Virus record (IMG/VR): IMGVR_UViG_3300009130_000088
Location: 1 to 32,004 of that record
DNA: 32,004 bases
Source: a virus
Reading direction: 5' to 3' (one strand)
Shown: piece after piece, positions 8,514 through 16,892 of the stretch
Layout: the number at the start of each line of letters is the position of its first letter
How positions within the stretch are numbered: the first letter of the stretch is position 1
Made by a program: the position numbers and the translations under genes
Notes under the pieces: model-generated
Databases searched by the model: none
The model's input: the letters and a program-made list of their open reading frames with translations, nothing else
Told to the model about the DNA's origin: nothing

Positions 8514-10229
8514 ATGCAACATATATCTCCATACACAGGGTCTAATTCATTTAACCCTACCGTAGAAGATATCATTGGACGTATACCAGAGCACGTTAAA
8601 TTTCAGTATGAATTAAATCTTATTTTATCTGAAGGTGCCAGGTCTATTAGAGACTGTTATACTAAGTTAGCTGAAAGCTTTGATGATATATCTGAGAATT
8701 TATCAGATGCTTTATTATCTTCATCAGATATTGAAGAATTAAAGAAAGGATGTGTTCAATTGAAAGAACATCTTGAGTCCTCTAGAGTGAATCTAAATGA
8801 ACAAGAGGCAATTACAAACGCTATTAAGTTACCTAACTCTAACGTAGCAGTTGATTTATCTAAAGATGCAGATTTAAAATCGCTTAATCCTCAAGAAGAA
8901 GTTGGTTTTTTAGATCTATTAGATCGTTTAGTAGATTCTTTAACTGAAGGTAAATCTCCTATTGGATTCTTACATCTTGCTTTAGACATAATCAGTATAG
9001 TTGGAGATATTCCTGCAATAGGTCCAGTTGGTCTTATCGCGGATATCGTAAACGGATTAGTTTATATGATGAGAGAAAAATGGCTATTAGCTTTATTATC
9101 TTTTGTCGGAGCAGCAATTCCTTTCGCAGGTCCTGCATTAAAGAGAATCTTAACAGTAAGTAAAACTGGTAGAGAAGTTGGAGAATTTACAAGTAAGTAT
9201 TTCTCAAAGGCTTCTGTAGGCTCTACTAAAATATCAGATGACGCAGTTGAATTAGCAGCAGCGGCTTCTCCTGAATCCATTAAAGCATTAGAGAATATAG
9301 TTGAACATACACCTAAAGCATTAGACGTAGTTAGAAATACTATTGATACGTTCTTTAGTGGATTCCTAGCTAAAATTGCTTCTGTTATACCTTTCATTGG
9401 AAAGCCTCTTTCTAATATGTTTAAGAATATTGGATCTAAATTTGCTACATTCAGTAAGAAAGCTAGTAAATTAGCGGATGATATGCCAAAAATAATAGAA
9501 CGAGCAGATCTTAAGAACTTAGATGAATTTTTTAAAGAATCGGCAAACCTTACTGGCAAGAAAATAATTAAGAAAGGGGATGATCTTGTAGTAATTAATA
9601 ACTCAGGAGTAATTAAAGCAAGAGTTCCCGCTAAAATTCTCAAAAGCGGAGATGTTCTTAAGAAAAAATATGGTGGGAAAATTCTTAAAGAGATAGATCC
9701 AGCAGATCTTGAAAAAGCAACAGTGAAATTCTACAATAGTTTACAATCAATGTTGTCGAGTTCTAGAAAATATCAAGCTATGAGAATAGCAGGAAAACCT
9801 TTTATTCTTAAAAGTAAGGTTGCAATATTAATAGGTAAGGAAATTTACAAACTAGTTCATGGATTTGCTCCAGATACATTTGCTCCTGATATGGCAACTG
9901 ACGTAGATTTTGAAGCAGTAGGTATTGCACACATTACTAGAGAGCTTCAAAAGAAAATGAGAGAAGATGTAAAGAAGAATAAAGGATCAGTTTATTCAGT
10001 TCCTATTGTAGACGCTATTAAAGACGAAGATGCATATAAGACATTAAACGGTCATTTAGAATCTACTGCTAAAATGTTAAATCTTCCTGGCGGATTCCCT
10101 AGGCATTTAAATTCTCATTTAGCTAAGCGATATGAAGAAGAGAAAGATATGCAAGAGTACTTAACTACTTTTGGATACGGAGCTTTTGAATCTGTTAAAG
10201 AAATGAAACACATCAAAAGATACGAATAA
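8514..10229 (+). CDS. Large protein with toxin-like hydrophobic helical module
   Basis: A 571-residue protein. Residues 1-110 are helical and charged. Residues 151-212 are a hydrophobic, Gly/Pro-punctuated stretch (LHLALDIISIVGDIPAIG, then LLALLSFVGAAIPFAG). It resembles the pre-toxin linker modules of bacterial polymorphic toxins, where 'D..G..P..G...D..N' precedes an 'A..PF.G' turn. A second hydrophobic patch (about 280-305, SVIPFIGKPL) follows. The rest is basic and helical. It has its own late-type promoter and a bidirectional terminator. A membrane-inserting virion or ejection protein is a reasonable guess; a toxin is less likely without a recognisable catalytic C-terminus. Confidence 0.65.
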   Translation: MQHISPYTGSNSFNPTVEDIIGRIPEHVKFQYELNLILSEGARSIRDCYTKLAESFDDISENLSDALLSSSDIEELKKGCVQLKEHLESSRVNLNEQEAITNAIKLPNSNVAVDLSKDADLKSLNPQEEVGFLDLLDRLVDSLTEGKSPIGFLHLALDIISIVGDIPAIGPVGLIADIVNGLVYMMREKWLLALLSFVGAAIPFAGPALKRILTVSKTGREVGEFTSKYFSKASVGSTKISDDAVELAAAASPESIKALENIVEHTPKALDVVRNTIDTFFSGFLAKIASVIPFIGKPLSNMFKNIGSKFATFSKKASKLADDMPKIIERADLKNLDEFFKESANLTGKKIIKKGDDLVVINNSGVIKARVPAKILKSGDVLKKKYGGKILKEIDPADLEKATVKFYNSLQSMLSSSRKYQAMRIAGKPFILKSKVAILIGKEIYKLVHGFAPDTFAPDMATDVDFEAVGIAHITRELQKKMREDVKKNKGSVYSVPIVDAIKDEDAYKTLNGHLESTAKMLNLPGGFPRHLNSHLAKRYEEEKDMQEYLTTFGYGAFESVKEMKHIKRYE

Positions 10230-10251
10230 TTTTATAATCTAATTAAAAAAG

Positions 10252-10278
10252 AAAAGGTCCTCATTGAGGACCTTTTTT
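10252..10278. terminator. Bidirectional terminator between convergent genes
   Basis: AAAAGGTCCTC and GAGGACCTTTT form an 11-bp stem with a 3-base loop and T/A tracts on both sides, serving 8514-10229 (+) and 10295-11767 (-). Confidence 0.85.
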
Positions 10279-10294
10279 ATTAAGTTAAGTTTTA

Positions 10295-11767
10295 TTATTT
10301 CTTAATCTTATTGTAGATGTTATTTACTTGAGGTTCGTTACCTAAGAATCCTTTAACATATATTGAAATAAGATCTGTAACATCGCTATCAATAGATCCG
10401 AAGTAACTAGATTCATATTGTAAATCATCTAACATTGTATTATCATCTGTCGATAATTTAGCATATTCATCATTTAATTTCTTAATGTTACCTGGGCTCA
10501 AACTAGTTACAATAAGAGCCATTGATAATTCATCTCCCATTGTAGTAACTCCATCAGATAGATCATGCATTCTTTGAGCTAAGCTTGACATTTCCTCTCC
10601 TCTAATAGTATCCATAAAAGCTTCAGGATCTGCTGTTACTGTGCTATACCATCCCATGATTTCTGCAAAGTTTTCAGTGTTAGATGTACCGTTAACTTCT
10701 GCTAATTTTTTACCTGCTAAGCCAGCTAGAGCTAAATTAGGCTCTACTCCAGCTGATGTTAATATTTTATTAGCAAGTTTAGGATTTACTTCTGAAACAA
10801 ATTCACCGAAATTCTTTCTAATAGGAAGAGGATTAACCTTTCCGGATTTATCTACTAAGTTTCCAACGATTCCTTTATCGTTTATCTCTTTAATTACGTA
10901 CTTTTGAGATTTTCCAGCGTTTACGCCTTTTTTAGTTACACTAGAAACAGTATCTCCTACTTTCACGTTACTCTTAATAGCACTTAATTTCTTAGCTTTG
11001 TTAAGGCTCTTGAATCCAGGTAATCTCGATACCATTCCTTTAATACCTTTAGTTAAAGGTTTAGCTCCTTTCGCAGTTGCTTTTGCTATATTCTTACTTG
11101 CAGTACCTATAGTCTTTGCTCCTTTAAATATATGCCCTGCTCCAAGAGTTCCAATGCTTAATCCGATATCAGCAATGATATTTTCAATATCAATACCTCT
11201 CATTACACTTTCTTCAATCTCTCTTCTATAAATACTTAAAGCAACAACTTCAGCGTTTCCACTAAAATCTCCTTCAAGTGCATCTGTTAAAGTTTCTCCG
11301 TATTTACTAGTGTAGGCGTCTGCTAATTTATCAAAATATTCTGATCCGTCTAATCCATCTTCGTAAGATAGTTTAGATATAGCAGTTCCAACTGCAGCAA
11401 CTAACTCTTCGTCAGTTCCTATTCCAGATATTGCCTTATGTACAAAATAAGAAGCAGTATTGAAGTCAATATTAGAAGATGTTTTCTCTATATTCTTAAT
11501 ACTTGCTGTTACTTTAGGATCATCTTTATCAGTCTTATCGACTTCAATTTGTAGAATATCTCCTTCTTGTATAAACTTATTATCCTTCTTAGTCATTTCA
11601 GTATTATCAGAGTCTCCGTCTTTAGTTGAATTAACTAAGTCAGTTACTGCCTTTCTAATTTCGTCAACTTCTAAGTATTGAACTAATCTAGCGTCTAGAT
11701 CGTCTGATATTGTTCCTTGTTCTACTAAATAACTTCCGTAATTTTCGTATATTTTTCCAATATTCAT
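10295..11767 (-). CDS. Annexin-like-repeat protein with capsid-targeting-like N-terminus
   Basis: A 490-residue protein. Residues 7-16 (YENYGSYLVE) fit the N-terminal motif shared by several genes here. Residues ~101-180 look like one annexin-type repeat: A.YFVHKAISGIGTDEELV, then an acidic loop, YGETLTDALEGDFSG and ALSIY. This matches the annexin signature of G-x-GTDE followed about 40-50 residues later by L..D.SG. A hydrophobic segment (194-213), a basic linker and a small beta domain (VKVGDTVSSVTKK) follow. It is the second gene of a minus-strand pair, 6 bases after its partner. Calcium or membrane binding is inferred only from the repeat. Confidence 0.6.
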   Translation of the reverse strand: MNIGKIYENYGSYLVEQGTISDDLDARLVQYLEVDEIRKAVTDLVNSTKDGDSDNTEMTKKDNKFIQEGDILQIEVDKTDKDDPKVTASIKNIEKTSSNIDFNTASYFVHKAISGIGTDEELVAAVGTAISKLSYEDGLDGSEYFDKLADAYTSKYGETLTDALEGDFSGNAEVVALSIYRREIEESVMRGIDIENIIADIGLSIGTLGAGHIFKGAKTIGTASKNIAKATAKGAKPLTKGIKGMVSRLPGFKSLNKAKKLSAIKSNVKVGDTVSSVTKKGVNAGKSQKYVIKEINDKGIVGNLVDKSGKVNPLPIRKNFGEFVSEVNPKLANKILTSAGVEPNLALAGLAGKKLAEVNGTSNTENFAEIMGWYSTVTADPEAFMDTIRGEEMSSLAQRMHDLSDGVTTMGDELSMALIVTSLSPGNIKKLNDEYAKLSTDDNTMLDDLQYESSYFGSIDSDVTDLISIYVKGFLGNEPQVNNIYNKIKK

Positions 11768-11773
11768 AATATA

Positions 11774-12871
11774 TTAAGCTTTATTTTTCATAGATCTTTT
11801 AGCTGCACTAGCTCCTGCGTCTAATGCTTCTTGATATTCATCAGTATTAGCATCTTTCTCTTTTCCTGATTTAGAATTAGCAATTGCTCCTTCATAATCT
11901 CCAAAGATCAATTCACCTTTTCGGTTAAATAAGATAGCTTTAACTGTTTCAATAGTGTATTTACCATCAGTAGATGCAGCTTTATCTTTGTTAAGATATT
12001 CAGTTCTATATGCCTCGTCGTTAAACATCTTTAATAAAAACGCTTTATCATTAGAGTTAACTATTTCTATGTCCATAGATAAGTCGTTCTTATCAGTAGA
12101 CTTATTATCTTGTTTCTTATTTTCAGAATACCACATAATAGACTCTCCTTCTAAAGAAATAGAACCTGCAGATGCTCCGCTATCTTCAGGCTCCGCTTTA
12201 ATTGCTCCTTTATCGTCAAACGTCATTTTATAAGTAACTCCGTTTGTTCTCATAGTGTATCTGAAAGACTGACCTTTTAAGCTAGAAGTCTTAGAAGTAC
12301 CTTTAGCTTCTTCTTCAGTATTAAGTTCTGATTCTGGAGTATTAGCTCCTGCTGCTTCTTGTTTATTAGATGATGCAGCTGCTTCTAATTTAGAATCTAA
12401 GTTAATTCCTTTAGTCGCTTTCTTAGCGTTTTCTAATTCAGTTGTAGAAACCATTGTAACTTTAGGATCGAATCCCATTTTCTTAAGGTCTTCTACTTTT
12501 CTTTCAACTACTGTAAATGCGGTAGTAACAACTTTAGATCTTTCTCTTTTAATTGTATATACTAACATCTTAGTTGCAAAGAATCCTTTATCTAATTTAC
12601 CGATGTGTCCAATAAATCCAGCAGCACCGTTAAGGTCTGTTAAAACTATATTAGCTCCTCTATCTGTAAGTTTATGATCTTGTACAAAAATTGCCTCTGC
12701 GTTGTCGTGCTTAATTGTATACTTAAATTCTGTTTTAGATTTAACTTTATACTTTAATACTGCCCAACCTCCATCGATTTGCATCTTCTCTTTTCCTATA
12801 GCAAGATAATTATTGAATAATCCCTCGTTTAAGGAATCCCATGAATCAAATGATCTAGTCATATCAGTCAT
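11774..12871 (-). CDS. Hypothetical protein with capsid-targeting-like N-terminus
   Basis: A 365-residue protein that begins MTDMTRSFDSWDSLNEG, with the shared [FY]xx[W]..LxE motif at residues 8-16. The body has beta-type repeats (FRYTMRTNGVTYKMTFDDK, SISLEGESIMWYSE) separated by low-complexity Ala/Glu/Ser/Thr linkers (about 165-200 and at the C-terminus). No membrane helix. It is first in a minus-strand operon with the annexin-like gene and starts right after a minus-strand late-promoter-like motif. No family recognised. If the leader is cleaved after Glu16, about 349 residues remain. Confidence 0.65.
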   Translation of the reverse strand: MTDMTRSFDSWDSLNEGLFNNYLAIGKEKMQIDGGWAVLKYKVKSKTEFKYTIKHDNAEAIFVQDHKLTDRGANIVLTDLNGAAGFIGHIGKLDKGFFATKMLVYTIKRERSKVVTTAFTVVERKVEDLKKMGFDPKVTMVSTTELENAKKATKGINLDSKLEAAASSNKQEAAGANTPESELNTEEEAKGTSKTSSLKGQSFRYTMRTNGVTYKMTFDDKGAIKAEPEDSGASAGSISLEGESIMWYSENKKQDNKSTDKNDLSMDIEIVNSNDKAFLLKMFNDEAYRTEYLNKDKAASTDGKYTIETVKAILFNRKGELIFGDYEGAIANSKSGKEKDANTDEYQEALDAGASAAKRSMKNKA

Positions 12872-12888
12872 TTTATTTTATTTATCTT
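12869..12888 (-). promoter_or_regulatory. Late-promoter-like motif, minus strand
   Basis: Read on the minus strand, AAGATAAATAAAATAAAATG runs directly into the start codon of the 12871 gene. It is back to back with the plus-strand copy at 12889-12906. Confidence 0.6.
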
Positions 12889-12906
12889 AAAATAAATAAT
12901 AAAAAT
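12889..12906 (+). promoter_or_regulatory. Late-promoter-like motif, divergent partner
   Basis: AAAATAAATAATAAAAAT lies 12 bases before the GTG at 12919 and forms a divergent pair with the minus-strand motif. Confidence 0.6.
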
Positions 12907-12918
12907 GGTACCTAAATA

Positions 12919-13770
12919 GTGAAATTTAAGAATTTTAGTGAATATTTAAACGAGAAAGACGGTGACATTAAGTCGTATCTAAATAAGGTAGCAATTGCCA
13001 CAAGTAGGGACGTTTGTCCTATATTTAAGAAAGTAGATTCAGATGAGGATATTGTAGAATTATCTGAAAAAATGGCAGTTATAATTTCAGATGATTTTGC
13101 ATACAGAGATTCATCAGTAAATGAGAGCAGTGTAGCATATAATAGTGCTAAATCTGACCTAACTGATCTAAGATCTAAAATGGGAGATTGTGAAAATTTA
13201 CCTAATCAAGTTAACGATATTCAAGATATAAAGAAACTTAAATTTCCTGTTATTGCAACTAACAAAGAAGGATCCGATAGATTTAAAACTATAGGAAAGC
13301 TTAAAGCTGCCGAGAAAATATACAATACTTTTAAAGAGGATATAGTTCCAAAAACAAGATTTAAAGTATTAGTTTTTAAAGATGTTATAATTGGAATCCA
13401 AGAACTTATCAATAAATTACCTTTAGATGTTGATATTAATAAATTCAAGGATTTAGGTCAATTATCTAGCATTGCAGAGAAAGTAAATGACGCATATTCT
13501 TTAGATTTCTATAACATTGAAGTTTTAGAATCAAACAAAGGAAAATTCTACATTAAATCAGTAGATCAAGATATTAATCCAAATCCTTTAGAATCAGTAT
13601 CTCTTTACGAGAAAGCATATTTAGAATATAATAAAAGACCTCTTCCAAACTGGGTTAAATCTAAACTTAAGTCGGAATACGTTAAGCCTTATTGTAAATC
13701 TAAGTATTATGATTCAATGTTAGTTAAATCTAATAATACAATGGACTATTCAAAATATCTAGATAAATGA
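12919..13770 (+). CDS. Hypothetical protein with capsid-targeting-like N-terminus
   Basis: A 283-residue protein with a GTG start; the only nearby upstream ATG (12905) stops after four codons. The N-terminus MKFKNFSEYLNEK carries the shared motif (Phe6-x-x-Tyr9-Leu10-x-Glu12). The rest is Lys/Asp-rich and helical, with three cysteines and a Tyr/Lys-rich C-terminus. No family recognised. Its stop overlaps the bS21 start (ATGA), so bS21 translation is probably coupled to it. Confidence 0.65.
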   Translation: MKFKNFSEYLNEKDGDIKSYLNKVAIATSRDVCPIFKKVDSDEDIVELSEKMAVIISDDFAYRDSSVNESSVAYNSAKSDLTDLRSKMGDCENLPNQVNDIQDIKKLKFPVIATNKEGSDRFKTIGKLKAAEKIYNTFKEDIVPKTRFKVLVFKDVIIGIQELINKLPLDVDINKFKDLGQLSSIAEKVNDAYSLDFYNIEVLESNKGKFYIKSVDQDINPNPLESVSLYEKAYLEYNKRPLPNWVKSKLKSEYVKPYCKSKYYDSMLVKSNNTMDYSKYLDK

Positions 13771-13952
13771 TTATAATAAAAGGAGACGGAAAGAGAATTG
13801 AGTACATGGTTAAAGAGTACAGACAGAAGGTCAACAAGATCGGACAGTTAAAGGAACTTAGAGACCGTAGAGAGTATAAAAAGAAAACAACTCGTAAAAG
13901 AGAGCAGCGTAAGCATGCTATTTACAAGAATAAATTAAATGGTAATAAGTAG
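13767..13952 (+). CDS. rpsU: Phage-encoded 30S ribosomal protein bS21
   Basis: A 61-residue, strongly basic protein. MIIIKGDGKRIEYMVKEYRQ, then KIGQLKELRDRREYKKKTTRK and a basic tail, follows the bS21 pattern (MIII..G..I..A...Y..K..K.G.LKELR.R..F.K....R). It is closest in style to Bacteroidota S21. The ATG at 13767 is chosen because MIII is the conserved N-terminus. It overlaps the previous stop (ATGA), and the next gene starts inside its last codons. bS21 sits near the 3' end of 16S rRNA on the small subunit and takes part in initiation. A phage copy could replace the host protein and favour phage mRNAs. Confidence 0.85.
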   Translation: MIIIKGDGKRIEYMVKEYRQKVNKIGQLKELRDRREYKKKTTRKREQRKHAIYKNKLNGNK

Positions 13953-14412
13953 TTTCAAAGACTTTGGTTCTAAATCAAAGAAAATAGAGGCAGGAGCTGG
14001 TGTTGCTATCACATTTGATGGCAAAGTTTTACTAGTACATCCAACTGGAGCAAGTTGGAAGAAAAGTGCGTTAGGAATACCAAAAGGTAAAATGGAAGAG
14101 GGAGAAGATCCTATCGAAGCAGCTATTAGAGAACTTAAAGAAGAAACTGGAATTCAATTACAACCTAGCGATTTGGCTAATAAAGAAGTTCAAACGCTTG
14201 ATAAATATAATTCTAAAGGAGATCTAATTTACGTATTAACGTATTTTGTATATCCTATTAATGATCCATCTGATATTGGAATGACCGGAACAAAGATCGA
14301 TAAGACTAATCTTCAATTAGAAGAAATCGATTGGGCTGGATTTGTAGACATAAACGATGCATATCCTTTAATCCATAGAGGTCAACTTATATTATTAGAT
14401 AGATTAAGATAA
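13939..14412 (+). CDS. Nudix hydrolase
   Basis: A 157-residue protein with a complete Nudix box at residues 50-72: G50-x5-E56-x7-R64-E65-L66-x-E68-E69-T-G-I. The core strands VAITFDGKVLLVHP and YVLTYFVYPI flank it. Nudix enzymes cleave nucleoside diphosphates linked to another group (NTPs, sugar nucleotides, ADP-ribose, capped RNA); the substrate cannot be told from sequence. The leader SSFKDFGSKSKKIEAG resembles the shared N-terminal motif in its FxxF part, but its Glu is preceded by KI rather than LxE. It overlaps the bS21 gene by 14 bases. Confidence 0.85.
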   Translation: MVISSFKDFGSKSKKIEAGAGVAITFDGKVLLVHPTGASWKKSALGIPKGKMEEGEDPIEAAIRELKEETGIQLQPSDLANKEVQTLDKYNSKGDLIYVLTYFVYPINDPSDIGMTGTKIDKTNLQLEEIDWAGFVDINDAYPLIHRGQLILLDRLR

Positions 14413-14426
14413 AAAATTGAGTAGAG

Positions 14427-15416
14427 ATGAGCAAACAATCATTTACTAACTGGCAATCATTAAACGAAAGTAAATTAAGAGATCCTAACTACGTTAAAGG
14501 AATCCAAAATCAATTAATATCTTTAGGATATGAACTTCCTAAATTTGGAGCTGATGGTAAATACGGACAGGAAACTAAATCAGCTGTTAGAGATTTACAA
14601 GCAGATTTAATATCAAAAGGATATAGTTTACCTAAATACGGAGCCGATGGATACTGGGGTAGTGAAACTGAGACGGCTCTCGCTCAATTCAAAAAGAAAG
14701 AACCAAAAGGACAATTAAAAGACTCTAACACTAAAAAGGTTGCCCCTAAGACAGTAACTATCGAAGGAGATATAAAACATACGTACACAGGAAATGCTGC
14801 AGCTAACATTGAGAAAATAGTAAAGTCTGCTAAAGACATGGGAATTACTAATCCAAATGCTATTATCGGAGTTTTATCAATCGTAGGTAAAGAAAGTGGA
14901 TTTATTCCTCAAGGAGAAGCTAGTTATGCTAATACCTCAAACGATAGAATTAGAAAGATATTCTACGCTGCTAAAAAATATAGCGACTCTGAATTAGATG
15001 ACCTTAAAAAAGATTCTGATAAGTTCTGGGAAGCAATGTATGGTAGAAAAACTAAAGTAGGAAAGAAATTAGGAAACACTAAGAAAGGAGATGGAGCTAA
15101 ATTCAAAGGTAGAGGATTCAATCAAATCACAGGTAGGGCAAACTACGAAAGAATAGGTAAAATGATCGGAGAAGATCTAATCGAGAATCCAGAACTTCTT
15201 AATAATGTTGATATAGCAGCTAAAGGTTTATTTGCTTTCCTTAAGAGTGGATTATCTAGAAGAAATATCAATATTAATTCTTTAGAAACTCCTGACGACG
15301 CTATTAAGAAGATTGCAAGAATTAATGCTGGATGGGGTAATGACTATCAAAGTAAAGTAGTCCGTTACGCAGTATCTATGGCTAATAAAATAAAATCTAA
15401 TTTCGGTATAGCGTAA
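14427..15416 (+). CDS. Endolysin: two peptidoglycan-binding repeats plus GH19-type lysozyme domain
   Basis: A 329-residue protein. Residues 5-14 (SFTNWQSLNE) carry the shared N-terminal motif. Two peptidoglycan-binding repeats follow (about 21-55 and 55-90), with paired motifs FGADGKYGQET and YGADGYWGSET. After a Lys-rich linker comes a chitinase-like GH19 lysozyme domain (about 120-329), with GKESGF (candidate catalytic Glu156), FKGRGFNQITGRANY and NAGWGND near the end. The enzyme should cut the peptidoglycan glycan backbone. There is no signal peptide, so exit would need a holin, or delivery from the virion if the leader is a capsid-targeting signal. Confidence 0.85.
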   Translation: MSKQSFTNWQSLNESKLRDPNYVKGIQNQLISLGYELPKFGADGKYGQETKSAVRDLQADLISKGYSLPKYGADGYWGSETETALAQFKKKEPKGQLKDSNTKKVAPKTVTIEGDIKHTYTGNAAANIEKIVKSAKDMGITNPNAIIGVLSIVGKESGFIPQGEASYANTSNDRIRKIFYAAKKYSDSELDDLKKDSDKFWEAMYGRKTKVGKKLGNTKKGDGAKFKGRGFNQITGRANYERIGKMIGEDLIENPELLNNVDIAAKGLFAFLKSGLSRRNININSLETPDDAIKKIARINAGWGNDYQSKVVRYAVSMANKIKSNFGIA

Positions 15417-15468
15417 GTAAAACTTGTCCTTCTAATTCAGTACAAGATGTTAAATTAAAATTTACATT

Positions 15469-15969
15469 ATGAACGAAGAATTAGAAACTCAAGAAACTAC
15501 TGCAACAGTAGAAGCTCAAGATGCTCAAGATACTACTGCATCTCAATCTAAGCCAGAACTAAAGACTCTAGAAGAAGTTAGACAGGCAAGACTAGGTAAA
15601 TTCTCTGTTGGCTTAACTGCAGCTGACGCTAAGTTCTTTAGAAATGTCTTAAACAAGGCTGAGTATAAAGGAAGTAATGAAGCATATTTATTAATTATGG
15701 CACATGCTGAATTGTCAGCAACTTCTCAATATTTAGATGAAGTAGTAAATCAGGACAAGTCTAAGAAAGAATCTAGACATAATGTTGAACTTACTTCCGC
15801 TACTATTGAAGCTCTTAACTATTTCTTAGAAAGAAAGCACGGAGCAGGAGCAGAATCAGCAAGAAGATTATTTACTTCAACTATGGTTCTTAGACCAGTT
15901 CTTAATGAGCTACAGGCATTAGATCAAAAAATGCAGGAATTTCAAAAAAAGGAAGAAGAGGCTAAATAA
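15469..15969 (+). CDS. Hypothetical acidic helical protein
   Basis: A 166-residue protein. Residues 1-35 are a disordered Glu/Thr/Gln/Ala segment (ELETQETTATVEAQDAQDTT). Residues 36-150 form a helical domain (ARLGKFSVGLTAADAKFFRN, LTSATIEALNYFLERKHGAG), and the last 15 residues are a charged helix. No membrane segment or cysteine. Its stop overlaps the late-promoter-like motif that serves the acidic core-like gene. No family recognised. Confidence 0.65.
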   Translation: MNEELETQETTATVEAQDAQDTTASQSKPELKTLEEVRQARLGKFSVGLTAADAKFFRNVLNKAEYKGSNEAYLLIMAHAELSATSQYLDEVVNQDKSKKESRHNVELTSATIEALNYFLERKHGAGAESARRLFTSTMVLRPVLNELQALDQKMQEFQKKEEEAK

Positions 15970-15980
15970 ATAATAAAAAA
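15963..15980 (+). promoter_or_regulatory. Late-promoter-like motif
   Basis: TAAATAAATAATAAAAAA overlaps the preceding stop codon and lies about 30 bases before the next start (16010 or Met2 at 16016). Confidence 0.6.
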
Positions 15981-16009
15981 TTGATTGTTTAGTCAATTAA
16001 AAAAATTTT

Positions 16010-16345
16010 TTGAAAATGAAAGTAAAAAGTTTTGAAGGATATTTTTCAGCTAAGAAAGTAAACGAGTCATACGAAGAAGGTATGGAAGTAGAAATGGGAG
16101 CTAATCCAGAAGCTGAAGAGGAAGTAAATTTAGAAGACGAATTCGAATTAGAGTCGGAAGAAGAAGGTGAAGAATCTGAAGAAGAGCAAGAAGAGGTAAC
16201 ATTAGAAGACCTTAAAGCTATGTTAGATGATTTATCAAGCAGAGTAAGCGCTTTAGAAGGAGGTACTGAAGAAGAGGAAGAAGAATTCTCTGAGGAAGGT
16301 GCTGAAGAAGAAGAAGAAGGAGCTGAGGAAGAAGAGGCTGAATAA
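16010..16345 (+). CDS. Very acidic prohead-core-like protein (gp67-like in character)
   Basis: A 111-residue protein, more than a third Glu, with runs of EEEEE. A short coiled coil (about 62-85, LEDLKAMLDDLSSRVSALEG) breaks the acidic tract. The N-terminus MKMKVKSFEGYFSAKKVNES fits the shared motif (Phe8-x-x-Tyr11...Val17-x-Glu19). T4 gp67 is a small, very acidic prohead core protein cut by the prohead protease, so this is a plausible functional counterpart; composition alone cannot prove it. It has its own promoter motif and a terminator behind it, suggesting strong expression. Confidence 0.55.
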   Translation: MKMKVKSFEGYFSAKKVNESYEEGMEVEMGANPEAEEEVNLEDEFELESEEEGEESEEEQEEVTLEDLKAMLDDLSSRVSALEGGTEEEEEEFSEEGAEEEEEGAEEEEAE

Positions 16346-16374
16346 TTCTTAACCACTCTAAATAAAATACTAGT

Positions 16375-16405
16375 AAGTGGATATTGTAAAATATCCACTT
16401 TTCTT
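16375..16405 (+). terminator. Rho-independent terminator
   Basis: AAGTGGATAT and ATATCCACTT form a 10-bp stem around TGTAAA, followed by TTCTT. It ends the acidic-core transcript. Confidence 0.75.
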
Positions 16406-16422
16406 GATTTAACTGAACTGTT

Positions 16423-16860
16423 ATGTATTACAATAAACAAGCACAATTCATACCTTTATTCGAAGGATACTGTAGACAAAATGATGTTGACGGTAAAGTA
16501 ATTAATGGAAGCATTAATGGAGTTCCTGTTAAATTAAAACTATGCACAACTCCTGAATCTATATCTAAAGGATTCATGGATGAGGAAGAGCCTTCTGATA
16601 ATAATGGTATTCTATTCGTTCATCCTCAAGATGAAGTATTAAACTATTGGATGAAGAATGTAAGTTTTCCTTTAGATATCATGTTTTTTAATTCTGATCA
16701 AGAATTAATGAAGAGACATACTATGGAAGGATATAAAGGAGAAGAAGATTCTGATCTTAAAAAATACTCTAGCGAAGTTCCTTGTCGTTTCGTAGTTGAA
16801 ATGAAAAAGGATTGGTGTAAAGACAATAATATAATTACAGGAGCTTCTTTAAAATTCTAA
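16423..16860 (+). CDS. DUF192-family protein
   Basis: A 145-residue protein. Residues ~30-140 follow DUF192 closely: VPVKLKLCTTPESISKGFMD, NNGILFVHPQDEVLNYWMKN, VSFPLDIMFF, and a C-terminal segment with a Tyr-Ser pair then RFVVEMKKDW and a Gly-Ala strand. The family is widespread, with no settled biochemical role. The protein normally carries a signal peptide in bacteria; here the N-terminus instead reads QFIPLFEGY, compatible with the capsid-targeting-like motif (Phe9..Leu12-x-Glu14|Gly). A weak TAAATAAAATA sits upstream at 16358-16371, before the terminator hairpin, so its promoter is uncertain. Confidence 0.8.
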   Translation: MYYNKQAQFIPLFEGYCRQNDVDGKVINGSINGVPVKLKLCTTPESISKGFMDEEEPSDNNGILFVHPQDEVLNYWMKNVSFPLDIMFFNSDQELMKRHTMEGYKGEEDSDLKKYSSEVPCRFVVEMKKDWCKDNNIITGASLKF

Positions 16861-16892
16861 TAAATTTAGTATTATTTAATAAACTTTATTAA

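Noticed and set aside
8900-9643. Long open frame on the minus strand opposite the 571-residue gene
   Set aside because: It mirrors the codon pattern of the plus-strand gene and has no promoter motif or ribosome-binding signal of its own.
13939-14000. Nudix leader as a full member of the capsid-targeting-like set
   Set aside because: It has FxxF but not the [LV]xE cut site (KIE instead), so it was kept as only a weak match.
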